This document shows positions 52,818-62,102 of a stretch of DNA of 64,000 bases, one piece after another; the stretch's first letter is position 1, and the number at the start of each line of letters is the position of its first letter. Under the pieces are notes generated by a model, which was not told the DNA's origin, did no database searches, and saw only the letters and a list, made by a program, of their open reading frames with translations. The stretch lies in the NCBI RefSeq assembly GCF_003116095.1, contig NZ_LGRA01000018.1:451932-515931 (forward strand), in the 5' to 3' direction. Both the position numbers and the translations under genes were made by a program. The stretch is from Azospirillum sp. TSO35-2 (lineage in GTDB: Bacteria > Pseudomonadota > Alphaproteobacteria > Azospirillales > Azospirillaceae).

Positions 52818-53363
52818 TCAGCGCGTCGCCCGACCGATGACCGGAAGGCGCAACCCACGGCGGGCCATGCCGATGGCGATGCCCACCCCATGCAGCAGCA
52901 CGGTCGAAACGATGAAGCCGAGGCCGTAGAGCAGCGGTTGCGCCGCCTCCGGCATCTCGGCGCCATGGGCATGGCCGTGCAGGACGGCGAAGGCACCGAC
53001 CAACGCCATGCCGGCGATCACCGGCACCCGCTTGTTCAGCGCCACCAGCAGCCCGAGCACGGCGACCGAGGCGGCGATGCCGGCTTCGACCGCCGGCAGT
53101 TCGACGCCCGCCATGCCCAGCGCGGCGCCACCCGCCAGCATGGCGACGAAGGCGGCCGGCAGCAGCCAGACCGCACGGCCGCCGTTCTGGGCGGCCCAGA
53201 CGCCGACCGCGACCATGGTCAGCAGATGGTCGATGCCACTCAGCGGGTGAAGGAAGCCTTGTAGGAACATGGCGTCCGCGGCATGGCCGGGGTGGGCCGC
53301 CGCCGGCAGGGCCAGCGTCACCGTGAGCGCGCCGGCGAGCCCGGCGGAAAACAACCTGTTCAT
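52818..53363 (-). CDS. hupE: HupE/UreJ-family membrane protein (metal uptake)
   Basis: The 181-aa protein has a signal peptide (MNRLFSAGLAGALTVTLALPAAAHPGH) and five to six helices. The His-containing HPLSGIDHLLTMVAVGVWAAQ motif is the family signature, and HGHAHGAEMPE adds a His cluster. HupE proteins are likely nickel or cobalt permeases that serve [NiFe]-hydrogenase. It is the last gene of hypA-hypC-hupE and supplies metal for the hydrogenase further right. Confidence 0.88.
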   Translation of the reverse strand: MNRLFSAGLAGALTVTLALPAAAHPGHAADAMFLQGFLHPLSGIDHLLTMVAVGVWAAQNGGRAVWLLPAAFVAMLAGGAALGMAGVELPAVEAGIAASVAVLGLLVALNKRVPVIAGMALVGAFAVLHGHAHGAEMPEAAQPLLYGLGFIVSTVLLHGVGIAIGMARRGLRLPVIGRATR

Positions 53364-53389
53364 CGGATTTGTCTCCTGTGAATGTCGGC

Positions 53390-53671
53390 TCAGGCGAGCA
53401 GCGCCGCCTTCAGGTCGCCGAGCTCGTCCTCCGCCTCGCCGACCTGGCGGAGCATGTCGAGGGTGATCTGCGCGTCCGTTTCGTCGACGCGGGACACGGC
53501 GAAGCCGACATGGATCAGCACCCACCGCCCGACCTCGTCGGACAGCGTCCCGCCGGGGTCGGCGATGCAGGAGAGGTTGACCTCCCGCCGCTCGCCCAGG
53601 ATCTCCGCGGTGGCGAGCATCCGCTCGGCGTCGAGGATGGCGACGATCCTGGCTGGTACGCCGAGGCACAT
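53390..53671 (-). CDS. hypC: Hydrogenase maturation chaperone HypC
   Basis: Chaperone that delivers the Fe(CN)2CO group to the hydrogenase large subunit. The 93-aa protein begins MCLGVPARIVAILD; Cys2 is the key residue. CIADPG and DEVGRWVLIHVGFAVSRVDE complete the family pattern. It lies 46 bases after hypA and 26 bases before hupE. HypB, D, E and F are not in this window. Confidence 0.95.
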   Translation of the reverse strand: MCLGVPARIVAILDAERMLATAEILGERREVNLSCIADPGGTLSDEVGRWVLIHVGFAVSRVDETDAQITLDMLRQVGEAEDELGDLKAALLA

Positions 53672-53717
53672 CGGGTGATTCCTTATCGCTGCGCTGGACA
53701 GTCGGGTGGCCTGCGCA

Positions 53718-54059
53718 TCAGGCCACCTCCAGCTCGACCAGGGTGAGATCGTCGCCGCCGCGCGGGACCAGCCGCAGGCCGCCGCAATCGGGGCAGGGGG
53801 AGAGGCGTGTCGGCACCTCCACCTCGCGGGCGCAGTCGCCGCACCACACCAGGCCGGGCGGCTGGTCGATCTCGACCACCGCCGCGTCGGCCAGCGTGTC
53901 GCGCCGGACCACGTCGAAGGCGAAGCGCAGCGCGTCGGGATCGACGCAGGCGAACCGTCCGACCGCCAGCCTGATCCGCGTGACCCGGCGAAAGGCGTGG
54001 CGGCGCGCCTCGTCCTGCAGCAGGTCCAGCAGGTTCTCGCACAATGAAAGCTCGTGCAT
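53718..54059 (-). CDS. hypA: Hydrogenase nickel-insertion protein HypA
   Basis: Nickel metallochaperone of 113 aa. The N-terminal MHELSLCENLLDLL contains His2, the nickel ligand. Zinc site: CGDC and CPDC, separated by REVEVPTRLSP. I placed the start at 54059, where the conserved MHE begins; the longer open frame adds ten unrelated residues. First gene of the hypA-hypC-hupE group, divergent from fdhD. Confidence 0.94.
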   Translation of the reverse strand: MHELSLCENLLDLLQDEARRHAFRRVTRIRLAVGRFACVDPDALRFAFDVVRRDTLADAAVVEIDQPPGLVWCGDCAREVEVPTRLSPCPDCGGLRLVPRGGDDLTLVELEVA

Positions 54060-54523
54060 CGTCCTTCTCCGCTGCGGAGCGGGGGGCATCCCTGCGCACC
54101 CGAAGCCACCGTCGACCCGTCATTCCCTTGATGCCGTCATTCCCGCGGAGGCGGGAATCCAGGTTGCCCTGTGGTGCCGTTGTGGAAGCCGCTGGATCCC
54201 CGCCTTCGCGGGGGTGACGCCGAGACTTCTCAAATATCACCCTCACTGCTATATCACTACGGATGGTCTTGTGCAAATCACAAACCCATGAGCAACGGCG
54301 GTTCATCTTATATTCAGGCGCCGATAAGCAAATCCTATGGGGCGATAACCAGAGACTATTCGGAAATTCGTTTGCGAATACTAACGGTGAGCCAGAATGT
54401 CGCATGCCGTTTTGCGGCCGGAGGGCGCAGAGTCGGCCCATGTTCGCCCGCCGGTCTCCGTCTGGTCTTGCCGCCGGATGGCCGGTCGAGCGTCGTTCCT
54501 CAAGCCCGGGTGTCGGTCGCATC
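54060..54523. other. Divergent hypA-fdhD region with REP doublet and AT-rich promoter zone
   Basis: 464 bases without a gene. It holds a REP doublet (54136-54218) and, to its right, an AT-richer zone (54224-54400) where the fdhD promoter may lie. The inverted repeat TTGTG-CAAAT-CACAA (54269-54283) there resembles sites of CRP/FNR-family regulators but has a non-standard spacing. Confidence 0.45.
54136..54218. repeat. REP doublet (two inverted palindromes)
   Basis: Two 27-base elements in opposite orientation: 54136-54162 (GTCATTCCCGC...GCGGGAATCCAG) and 54192-54218 (CTGGATCCCCGC...GCGGGGGTGAC), 29 bases apart. Each is itself a palindrome, and together they form a larger cruciform. The core is the one seen at 42358-42383. 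Confidence 0.75.
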
Positions 54524-55384
54524 ATGGATCACGCAATCACCTGTGCCGCTCCGGCACCCCTCATCCTGGCGCAGCCGCTCGCCAACCATGGCGTCCGGCA
54601 TGTCGCGGCGACGCTCTGCACCGGGGCGACCGTCGCCGGCCGGGAGGAGGCGATCATCGACGAGGTGCCGGTCGGGCTGGTCTATGCCGGCGACCTCTTC
54701 GCGGTCATGCTGGCGACTCCGACCGACCTGGAGGATTTCGCCACCGGTTTCTCCCTCAGCGAGGGGATCGTCGGCCGGGCGGACGAGCTGGCCGTCACCA
54801 GCATCGACGAGCTGGCCGACGGCGTGCGCATCCGCATGGAACTGCCGGTGGAGCGGCTCGCCACGCTGCTGCGCCGCAAGCGCAACCTGATGGGGGGATC
54901 CGGCTGCGGCCGCTGCGGCACCGACAGTTTCGCCGAGACCCTGCGCCCGCTCGACCCGATCCCGTCCACCGCGCGCATCGCACCGGAGGCGATCCGCCGC
55001 GCCATGGCCGCGCTTCCGTCCGGGCAGCGCCTGAACCGGGAAACCGGCGCCGTCCACGCCGCCGGCTTCGCCCGGCCCGACGGCGAACTGGTCGCCGTGC
55101 GCGAGGATGTCGGGCGCCACAACGCGCTCGACAAGCTGATCGGCGCGCTGGCCCGCGACCGGCTCGACCCGACCGGCGGCTTTGTCGTCGTGTCGAGCCG
55201 CTGCTCCTTCGAGATGGTGCACAAGACCGCTGCCGCGGGCATCCCGCTGATCGCCGCCATCTCCGCCCCGACCTCGCTGTGCGTGGATTTTGCCCGGACC
55301 GTCGGCGTCGGCGTCGTCGCCTTCGTGCGCGACGGCCGCTTCACCGTCTACGCCGTGCCCTCGCGGGTCGCGACGCTCGCCTGA
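54524..55384 (+). CDS. fdhD: Formate dehydrogenase accessory sulfurtransferase FdhD
   Basis: Transfers sulfur to the molybdenum or tungsten cofactor of formate dehydrogenase. From MDHAITCAAP at 54524 it has 286 aa. Key motifs: DEVPVGLVYAGD, GSGCGRCG with the CxxC cysteines, AVREDVGRHNALDKLIGAL and VSSRCSFEMVHKTAAAGI. The frame is open further upstream but has no conserved residues there. A formate dehydrogenase structural gene is not in the window. The gene faces focA and the hydrogenase operon and fits a formate-hydrogenlyase system. Confidence 0.93.
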   Translation: MDHAITCAAPAPLILAQPLANHGVRHVAATLCTGATVAGREEAIIDEVPVGLVYAGDLFAVMLATPTDLEDFATGFSLSEGIVGRADELAVTSIDELADGVRIRMELPVERLATLLRRKRNLMGGSGCGRCGTDSFAETLRPLDPIPSTARIAPEAIRRAMAALPSGQRLNRETGAVHAAGFARPDGELVAVREDVGRHNALDKLIGALARDRLDPTGGFVVVSSRCSFEMVHKTAAAGIPLIAAISAPTSLCVDFARTVGVGVVAFVRDGRFTVYAVPSRVATLA

Positions 55385-55460
55385 ACCGCGCTTTCAACAC
55401 ACCCGAAACGGGCCGGATGACGCAGCGACCTCCGCCGCATCGCCCGGCCCGCATGCCGTT

Positions 55461-56372
55461 TCAGTGGGTGACGGCGGGTTGCCCCATCATCGGCGCGGTC
55501 TTGCGCGACGGCAGCGGGGTCAGGCCGCCCATGCCCTTGCGGTAGATCAGCCAATAGATGCCGCCGACGAAGACCGAACCGCCGACGATGTTGCCCAGCG
55601 TGGCGAACAGCAGGTTGTGCAGGACACCGCCGGCCGTGATCGTCGACACGTCCAGACCGGCCGGCACATGCCCCGTCACCTTCAGCACATAGGCGAGCGG
55701 CAGGAAGTACAGGTTGGCGATGCAGTGCTCGAACCCGGCGGCGACGAAGGCGGCGACCGGCAGGGTCAGCGCCACGATCTTGTCGGTCACCGTGCGGCCG
55801 GCATAGGCCAGCCAGACCGCCAGGCAGACCAGCAGGTTGCACATGATGCCCTTGAAGAAGATCGTCACCGCGTCGGGCGCGATCTTGCCGATGGCGAGCT
55901 TCAGCACCGCCGCGCCGACGCCGCCGTTGTTCAGTTCGGTGTGATGCGACATGAAGATCAGGAAGACGAGGCCGAGCGCGCCGACCGCGTTGCCGATCCA
56001 CACCGTCGCCCAGTTGCGCAGGACCTGGGCGGTGGAGATCTGGCCGTTGGCACGGGCCATCACGATCAGGCAGTTGCCGGTGAACAGTTCCGCCCCGCCG
56101 ACCATGACCAGCGACAGGCCGAGCGAGAAGACGAGGCCGCCCAGCACCCGCTGCACGGCGAAGCTGAGCGCCGGGTCGGCCAGCACGATGACGAAGAACA
56201 TGCCGCCGATGCCGATGCCGCCGCCGGCGACCACCGCCAGCATGAATTCGGGCAGGAAGGGCATCGTCGCCTTCTTCACGCCCAGCTTCTCGACCTTGTC
56301 CTGGATCTCGGCGGGCGAATAGGCGTCCATGCCGAGCAGTGGTGTGTCTTTCGATGCAGGATCCGTTGCCAT
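55461..56372 (-). CDS. focA: Formate/nitrite transporter (FNT family, FocA-like)
   Basis: Pentameric channel for formate. The 303-aa protein has six hydrophobic helices and the FNT signatures GGAELFTGNCLIVMARANG and AAGFEHCIANLYFLPLAY, with a conserved His in FEHCIANL. The start at 56372 follows GGAGG. It is the last gene of the group 4 hydrogenase operon, 57 bases after hycI, so formate is a likelier substrate than nitrite. Confidence 0.92.
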   Translation of the reverse strand: MATDPASKDTPLLGMDAYSPAEIQDKVEKLGVKKATMPFLPEFMLAVVAGGGIGIGGMFFVIVLADPALSFAVQRVLGGLVFSLGLSLVMVGGAELFTGNCLIVMARANGQISTAQVLRNWATVWIGNAVGALGLVFLIFMSHHTELNNGGVGAAVLKLAIGKIAPDAVTIFFKGIMCNLLVCLAVWLAYAGRTVTDKIVALTLPVAAFVAAGFEHCIANLYFLPLAYVLKVTGHVPAGLDVSTITAGGVLHNLLFATLGNIVGGSVFVGGIYWLIYRKGMGGLTPLPSRKTAPMMGQPAVTH

Positions 56373-56429
56373 GTTGAAGGTCCTCCGTTCTTGGGGGGTT
56401 TCGGTCGTGACCGCTCCCCATTCCATGCG

Positions 56430-56888
56430 TCAGCCCACGGTTTGATACGCCTCGATCGCCTCGCCGCGGACGAGCCGGTCGTGGACCGCCTCGACCGAAT
56501 GCCGCACGGTGTCGGTCACCGGCGCGAAGAAGCTGGTGTCCTGCGGCTGGATGCCGAGGAACAGCACTTCCGGGATGGTTTCCCGCAGGCTGTCGATCAG
56601 GAAATTCAGCGGGATCGCGTGCGTCGTCACCAGGAACTGCTCGGCGACGCTGTCCTGGTCGATCAAGCGCACCTCGCCGGGCGGCAGCTCCATCTCGGCG
56701 GCGTCGACGATCAGCAGCCGTTGCGGGGCCAGCGACCGGATGTGATGGGTGTGGTTTTCCGGGACATCCTCGCCGTCCACCACGACCCAGCCCGGCGCCG
56801 GCTGTTCATCCAGCAACTGCGCCAGCAGCGGACCGGCCCCGTCGTCGCCGCGCAGGATGTTTCCGACCGTGAATACGACATCGGTCAT
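56430..56888 (-). CDS. hycI: Hydrogenase maturation endopeptidase HycI
   Basis: Cleaves the C-terminal tail of the large subunit after Ni insertion. The 152-aa protein begins TVGNILRGDDGAGPLLAQLL, with the Asp of the nickel-sensing site in RGDDG. Further family residues are VVVDGEDVPENHTHHI, LLIVDAAEM and TTHAIPLNFLI. The start overlaps the stop of the HycH-like gene (56885-56888). The target is the HyfG-like protein at 58747-60462. Confidence 0.93.
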   Translation of the reverse strand: MTDVVFTVGNILRGDDGAGPLLAQLLDEQPAPGWVVVDGEDVPENHTHHIRSLAPQRLLIVDAAEMELPPGEVRLIDQDSVAEQFLVTTHAIPLNFLIDSLRETIPEVLFLGIQPQDTSFFAPVTDTVRHSVEAVHDRLVRGEAIEAYQTVG

Positions 56889-57364
56889 GGCAGTCGCCTC
56901 CCCATCAGATAGATCGCCGGCTCGCGCCGGATGGCGTCCAATGCGGTCCGCAGCCGGTCCAGCCACGCGCCGACGTCGGGCGGGGCGGTCGGCAGGACCT
57001 GTTCGATGGCCGCGATCAGCAGCCGGGTGTGGCTGGCATCCACGGTGATCTCGCCGAAGCGCAGCAGGCCGGACAGCTTGCGGTGCGCCTCGGCGTTGCC
57101 GCTCAGCGTCTCCAGCACGCGGTCGAAGACGTCGGCGGTGCAGCGGAAGGCCGGCTTGAAGCAGTCGAACACCCCGATGTGATGCCCGATCGCCAGCGAG
57201 TAGTAGACCACCTGCTTGGCGTCCTCGGGGATGTCCTCGGCCCGCTCCAGCACCTTGGCGTTCAACTGGTAGAAGACCACCTCGGGCGTCGTGCCGCCAT
57301 GGGCGCGCAGCCCGGCGGCCGAGGCCGGGCTCGCCTGGCTGGCGGTGCTTGCGGTGCCGGTCAT
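56885..57364 (-). CDS. hyfJ: HycH/HyfJ-family hydrogenase maturation protein
   Basis: The 159-aa protein has the HycH pattern [40 protein letters not shown] and [20 protein letters not shown]. HycH is needed for assembly of formate hydrogenlyase; its biochemical role is not settled. Ser/Ala-rich N-terminal ~25 residues are extra relative to the E. coli protein. It overlaps the small-subunit gene start region by four bases (57361-57364). Confidence 0.88.
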   Translation of the reverse strand: MTGTASTASQASPASAAGLRAHGGTTPEVVFYQLNAKVLERAEDIPEDAKQVVYYSLAIGHHIGVFDCFKPAFRCTADVFDRVLETLSGNAEAHRKLSGLLRFGEITVDASHTRLLIAAIEQVLPTAPPDVGAWLDRLRTALDAIRREPAIYLMGRRLP

Positions 57365-58164
57365 GGCGTGCCCCCGCGGATGGTCTGGTGGACGACCTCG
57401 GCCAGACGGGTGAAGATCTCGGCGCGGCGCGGGTCGTGCTCGCCGGCGATGAAGGCGCCCATCCGCTCCGGCAGCGTCACCGTTCCGGGGGCGGTCGCCT
57501 GGGCCTCCAGCAGCGCCAGGAACTCCTCGACGATGTCGCGGCCCTGGCGGTAGCCGGCCATCCGCCGCGCCTCGCGCTCCAGCGGAACGCGGAGGGCATA
57601 GGGGATGCCGGGGTGCGCCAGGGCGGCGGCCTCGCCCGCACCCTCGATGTGGGTCTCGGCCTTCAGCTTCTGGTCCAGCAGGCCGAGCGCCACGGCGAAG
57701 CCATGGATGGTCGCGGCCGGCGTCGGCGGGCAGCCGGGGATGTAGACGTCGACCGGCACGATGTTGTCGGTGCCGCCCCACACGCAGTACATGTCGTGGA
57801 AGATGCCGCCGGTGCAGCCGCAGGCACCGTAGGACACGACGATCTTCGGATCGGGGGCCGCTTCGTACGCCCGCAGCGCCGGCATGCGCATGGAGCGCGT
57901 CACCGCGCCGGTGAACAGCAGGATGTCGGCGTGGCGCGGCGAGGAGACGACCTTGATGCCGAAACGCTCGGCGTCGAACAGCGGGGTGATGGCGGCGAAG
58001 ATCTCGATCTCGCAGCCGTTGCAGCCGCCGCAATCGACCCGGTAGACGTAGGCCGACCGCTGGATGTTCTTCAGCAGCGCCTTCTTCATCGTGGCGATCT
58101 GATCGGCGGTGGACAGGTTCGGCAGTTCCGCCACCAGGGCGTCGGGATTGACCGGGGCGTTCAT
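57361..58164 (-). CDS. hyfI: Group 4 [NiFe]-hydrogenase small subunit (HyfI/HycG, NuoB-like)
   Basis: Carries the proximal [4Fe-4S] cluster next to the NiFe site. The 267-aa protein has [30 protein letters not shown] and [12 protein letters not shown], which together give the four cluster cysteines. The C-terminal ~60 residues (after about 205) are an extra helical tail. Its ATG overlaps the stop of the ferredoxin-like gene (58161-58164). Confidence 0.95.
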   Translation of the reverse strand: MNAPVNPDALVAELPNLSTADQIATMKKALLKNIQRSAYVYRVDCGGCNGCEIEIFAAITPLFDAERFGIKVVSSPRHADILLFTGAVTRSMRMPALRAYEAAPDPKIVVSYGACGCTGGIFHDMYCVWGGTDNIVPVDVYIPGCPPTPAATIHGFAVALGLLDQKLKAETHIEGAGEAAALAHPGIPYALRVPLEREARRMAGYRQGRDIVEEFLALLEAQATAPGTVTLPERMGAFIAGEHDPRRAEIFTRLAEVVHQTIRGGTP

Positions 58165-58733
58165 GGCGTGGTCTCCAGTTCAGAGTCCGTCCGGTGGTTC
58201 ATCTGACGGTCGATTCCCATCCGGGCGACCTGATGGACGTCCTGCTTGCGCTTGCACTCGGGGCAGGTCGACACGGTCAGCCGCAGGCGGTCCGCCTCCT
58301 CGGCGTCGCGGGCCGACTGGCCCAGCAGCCGGGCGACGTAGTCGACCTCCTTGGCCGGGGCGAAGGGCTTGCCGCAGCAGGCGCAGCCGGCCAGGGTGAA
58401 GACGGCCTTGCGCGTCAGGTCGGCCTTGCTGCCCACCGCCAGTTCGAAATCGGCCGACAGGCGGATGGCGCCGGTCGGGCAGGATTCCTCGCAGCGGCCG
58501 CAGAAGATGCAGCGCCCGTAGTTGAGCGACCAGGTCCGCGTTCCCGCCGCCGTGTTGGTCTCCATCCGGATCGCGTTGGGCGGGCAGGCGACGGTGCAGG
58601 CGGCGCAGGCGACGCAGAGTTCCGCGTCGTGTTCCGGCTTGCCGCGGAAGTCCTTGCACACTTCCAACGGGGCGAAGGGGTACTGGACCGTCGCTTCGCC
58701 CGTGCGGAAGATTTCCTTGAGAAGCTTGAGCAT
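58161..58733 (-). CDS. hyfH: Hydrogenase ferredoxin-like subunit, two [4Fe-4S] clusters (HyfH/HycF)
   Basis: Electron carrier between formate dehydrogenase side and hydrogenase. The 190-aa protein has [12 protein letters not shown] and [12 protein letters not shown], two full 8Fe motifs. The C-terminal part has extra cysteines ([16 protein letters not shown]), as in HycF, which may bind a further metal. GGGAGG precedes the ATG. Confidence 0.94.
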   Translation of the reverse strand: MLKLLKEIFRTGEATVQYPFAPLEVCKDFRGKPEHDAELCVACAACTVACPPNAIRMETNTAAGTRTWSLNYGRCIFCGRCEESCPTGAIRLSADFELAVGSKADLTRKAVFTLAGCACCGKPFAPAKEVDYVARLLGQSARDAEEADRLRLTVSTCPECKRKQDVHQVARMGIDRQMNHRTDSELETTP

Positions 58734-58746
58734 CGATCGCCTCCCG

Positions 58747-60462
58747 TTACTTCAGCGGTGAATCCGTGCGTTCGCGGCAGTAGCGCTCCATCTCCTTGTA
58801 GGCGATGGTCTTGGAGCGCTTCTTGCGAACATCGACGACCGTCACGCGGTCGGTGCACGAGTAGCAGGGGTCGATGCTGCCCACGATCAGCGGGGCGTCG
58901 GACACCGTGTTGCCGCGCAGCATGTAGCGCAGCACCGGCCAGTTGTTGTAGGTCGACGCCCGGCAGCGCCAGCGGTAGAGCTTCTGGTTGTCGCCGGTCA
59001 TCGACCAGTGGATGTCCTCGCCGCGCGGCGCCTCGGTGAAGCCCAGCGCGAACTTGTGCGGGGTGTAGGTGAAATCCTCGGTCAGGATCGGGCCGCTGGG
59101 CGCCTTGTCCAGAAGCTGTTCGATGATCCACAGGCTGTCGAAGAACTCGGAGACGCGGACCAGCGTGCGGGCCAGCACGTCGCAGCCCTGCTCGACATGC
59201 ACCGGCATGTCCAGCAGCCGGTAGCCGGCGAAGGCGTGGTCGGCGCGGGTGTCGCGGCGGTGGCCGCTGCCGCGCACCACCGGCCCGACCGGGCTGTAGT
59301 CGCGGGCGATCTGCGGGTCGAGCCGGCCGACGCCCTTGACCCGGCCGCTGACGTTGGCGGTGGACATCAGCATCTCGACCAGCCGGGTGACGTCGTCGCG
59401 CAGCTCGGCGACCAGCGCGCGGGTCTTGGCCTGCTGCTCGCCCAGGATGTCGCGGCGGACGCCGCCGATCAGGTTGATGGCGTAGGTCTTGCGCGCGCCG
59501 GTCAGCAGTTCGGCCAGCGTCATCGCCTTCTCGCGCACGCGGAAGAACTGCATGAAGCCGGTGTCGAAGCCGATGAAGTGGCAGACCAGCCCGAGGTTGA
59601 GCAGATGGCTGTGCATCCGCTCGGTTTCCAGCAGGATGGCGCGGATCGCCTGCGCCCGCGGCGGCGCCGTGATGCCCAGCGCGTTCTCGACCGAGTTGGC
59701 GTAGGCGACGCTGTGGGCGTAGCCGCAGATGCCGCAGACGCGGTCGGCGAGGAAGGTGACCTCGTTGTAGCCCATCCGCGTCTCGGCCACCTTCTCCATG
59801 CCGCGGTGGACGTAGAACATGCGGTAGTCGGCGTCGATGATGTCCTCACCGTCGACGAACAGCCGGAAATGGCCGGGCTCGTCCGAGGTGATGTGCAGCG
59901 GGCCGAGCGGCACCACCCGGGTCTCTTGCTTGGCCTCGTTGATGAACTGGTAGGTCTCGTCGTCGCTGGTCGGCGGCGGCCGCAGCCGGTAGTCCATCGA
60001 GTCCTTGCGCAGCGGGTACAGCTCGTCCGGCCAGTCGTCGGGCAGGACCAGCCGCCGCTCGTCGGGCAGGCCGACCGGGCGCAGGCCGAACATGTCGCGC
60101 ACCTCGCGCTCGCCCCAGACGCAGGCCGGGACGCGCGGCGTGACCGACGGGTATTCCAGCGTGTCGGCGGGCACTTCGACCCGGACGATCACGTGGCACT
60201 TCTCGGCGGCCTCCATCGACAGCACGTAGTAGACGGCGTAGGCGCCGTTCAGCGGCCGCTCGTCGTTGCCGACGACCACCGACAGCCAGCCGCCCTGGTC
60301 GTAGTAGAGCGAGGCGACGACGTCGGGCAGCGACTGCGTCTTGACCGTGATGGTCACCTGGGCATCGGTCTGCCAGGATTCGTCGAGGATGGCGTGGGGC
60401 AGGGTCTCGCGCAGCGCGGCGATGTAGCCGGTCCCGACCCGTTCCGGAGTGATGAGGTTCAT
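58747..60462 (-). CDS. hyfG: Group 4 [NiFe]-hydrogenase large subunit (HyfG/HycE, NuoC-NuoD fusion)
   Basis: Catalytic subunit for H2 production or oxidation. The 571-aa protein has an N-terminal NuoC-like domain (about 1-165) and a NuoD-like domain. NiFe ligands are Cys243/Cys246 in RVCGIC and Cys533/Cys536 in DPCYSCTDR. The 32-residue tail from Val540 (VTVVDVRKKRSK to DSPLK) matches the tail that HycI removes in E. coli HycE. This is a group 4a-like arrangement. The stop is 13 bases from the ferredoxin gene start. Confidence 0.96.
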   Translation of the reverse strand: MNLITPERVGTGYIAALRETLPHAILDESWQTDAQVTITVKTQSLPDVVASLYYDQGGWLSVVVGNDERPLNGAYAVYYVLSMEAAEKCHVIVRVEVPADTLEYPSVTPRVPACVWGEREVRDMFGLRPVGLPDERRLVLPDDWPDELYPLRKDSMDYRLRPPPTSDDETYQFINEAKQETRVVPLGPLHITSDEPGHFRLFVDGEDIIDADYRMFYVHRGMEKVAETRMGYNEVTFLADRVCGICGYAHSVAYANSVENALGITAPPRAQAIRAILLETERMHSHLLNLGLVCHFIGFDTGFMQFFRVREKAMTLAELLTGARKTYAINLIGGVRRDILGEQQAKTRALVAELRDDVTRLVEMLMSTANVSGRVKGVGRLDPQIARDYSPVGPVVRGSGHRRDTRADHAFAGYRLLDMPVHVEQGCDVLARTLVRVSEFFDSLWIIEQLLDKAPSGPILTEDFTYTPHKFALGFTEAPRGEDIHWSMTGDNQKLYRWRCRASTYNNWPVLRYMLRGNTVSDAPLIVGSIDPCYSCTDRVTVVDVRKKRSKTIAYKEMERYCRERTDSPLK

Positions 60463-62102
60463 TTGGAAATCTCCGTCTGCGGGAGGCCGCCGACCAGCGC
60501 GGCGCTGGCGGTGTCCGCCTTGCCGACCGTGGGAATGGACTGCCAGGGCGCCGCGACCACCGGACGGCTGTCGCCGTTCAGGACCACCGCGGTCGCCTGC
60601 TGGATCAGGTTGGAAACGGGGGTCGGCACCGCGAAGCCCATGGTCAGCACCAGGACGAACAGCACCGCCAGCGGCGCCAGCGCCCGCCAGCCGACGTCAC
60701 CCTTGGCCATCGTCTCCGGGCTCTTGCCCAGGACGCTGTCGGCGACCATCTTGACCAGCCCGGCGATGGTGACGCACAGGAACAGGGCGCACAGCAGCAT
60801 CACCCAGACATAGCCTTCGTTCAGCCCGGCCATGAAGACCATGAATTCGCTGACGAAGATGTTGAAGGGCGGGAAGCCGGCCAGCGCCAGCGCGCAGCCC
60901 ATCATCAGCAGGCCGGTGACCGGCGCCACGCGCAGGATGCCCTTCACCGACCGCAGGTCGCGGGTGCCGTACTTCATCAGCACGTTGCCGGAGCTGCAGA
61001 AGAACAGCGCCTTGGTGAAGCTGTGGTTGATCGAGTGCAGCAGCGCCGCCGCGATGCCGAGCGGACCGCCGATGCCGAGCGCCACGACGATCAGCCCGAC
61101 ATTCTCGATGCTGGAATAGGCCAGCTTGCGCTTCAGGTCCTGCTGCACGAAGAACAGCAGCGACGACACGCCGACCGACAGCACGCCCAGCGTCAGCAGC
61201 AGCATCTGCGGGAAGGCGATGCCGACGGTGCCGACGGTGATGACGTAGAAGCGGATGACGATCAGCAGGGCGCATTTCAGCAGCACGCCCGACAGCAGGC
61301 CGGACACCGGGCTCGGCGCTTCGGAGTGGGCGTCGGGCAGCCAGGCGTGCATCGGGAAGATGCCGGCCTTGGTGCCGAAGCCGATCAGCGCGAAGACGAA
61401 GGCCAGCTTGACCAGCATCGGGTCGAGTTCGGCGGCGTGGCCGACCAGCGCCGTCCACAGCACCGCTTGGTGCGGGTCGGCCAGCACGTCGGCGGCGTTG
61501 GAGAAGACCAGCACCGTGCCGTAGAGGCCGAAGGCGACGCCGACCGTGCAGATGATGACGTATTTCCAGGCCGCCTCCAGCGACGATTTCTGGCCGTACA
61601 GCCCGACCAGGAAGGCGGAGCCCAGCGTCGTCGCCTCGATCGCCGCCCACATCATGATGATGTTGTTGGCGGTGACGGCCAGCAGCATGGTGAACAGGAA
61701 CAGGCTGAAGAAGCCGTAGTAGACGCGCACCTTGCCGGCGTCGAGCAGCCCGGCCTCCACATCGTGCCGGATGTAGCCGATGGAGTAGACGCCGGTCAGC
61801 AGGCCGACGACGCCGATCAGCATCATGAAGATCGCGCCGAGCGGATCGATGAACAGCCAGTCGCCGAAGGAGGTCAGCGAGCTGCCGGCGATCACCTCGG
61901 CCAGCGCCACCATGCTCAGGATGAACACATAGGCGATGGAGCCCAGATGGATGCGCTCCAGCAGGCGGACGCTGGTGTGGTCGGAGGCCATCGCGTCGGG
62001 CAGCGACTCGCGGAACCAGGGAAGCGTCAGCAGGAACAGCGCGACGGCCAGCGGACCGATCAGCAGCAGGGGGGGAATGATTGAGGGCACCATGGCGGTC
62101 AT
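60459..62102 (-). CDS. hyfF: Hydrogenase membrane subunit HyfF (NuoM/NuoN-like)
   Basis: Antiporter-like proton-conducting subunit, 547 aa, about 14 helices. Key residues: WAAIEATTLGSAFLVGLY and GFGTKAGIFPMHAWLPDAHSEAPSP with the conserved Lys and Pro. Start at 62102 (MTAMVPS) has ATGA overlap with hyfE; the longer open frame is non-conserved. The stop overlaps the hyfG start (60459-60462). It is present in Hyf but not in the simpler Hyc complex. Confidence 0.92.
   Translation of the reverse strand: MTAMVPSIIPPLLLIGPLAVALFLLTLPWFRESLPDAMASDHTSVRLLERIHLGSIAYVFILSMVALAEVIAGSSLTSFGDWLFIDPLGAIFMMLIGVVGLLTGVYSIGYIRHDVEAGLLDAGKVRVYYGFFSLFLFTMLLAVTANNIIMMWAAIEATTLGSAFLVGLYGQKSSLEAAWKYVIICTVGVAFGLYGTVLVFSNAADVLADPHQAVLWTALVGHAAELDPMLVKLAFVFALIGFGTKAGIFPMHAWLPDAHSEAPSPVSGLLSGVLLKCALLIVIRFYVITVGTVGIAFPQMLLLTLGVLSVGVSSLLFFVQQDLKRKLAYSSIENVGLIVVALGIGGPLGIAAALLHSINHSFTKALFFCSSGNVLMKYGTRDLRSVKGILRVAPVTGLLMMGCALALAGFPPFNIFVSEFMVFMAGLNEGYVWVMLLCALFLCVTIAGLVKMVADSVLGKSPETMAKGDVGWRALAPLAVLFVLVLTMGFAVPTPVSNLIQQATAVVLNGDSRPVVAAPWQSIPTVGKADTASAALVGGLPQTEISK

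Noticed and set aside
54269..54283. FNR/CRP-type box upstream of fdhD
   Set aside because: TTGTG-N5-CACAA has odd spacing for both FNR (TTGAT-N4-ATCAA) and CRP (TGTGA-N6-TCACA); mentioned only as an inverted repeat.
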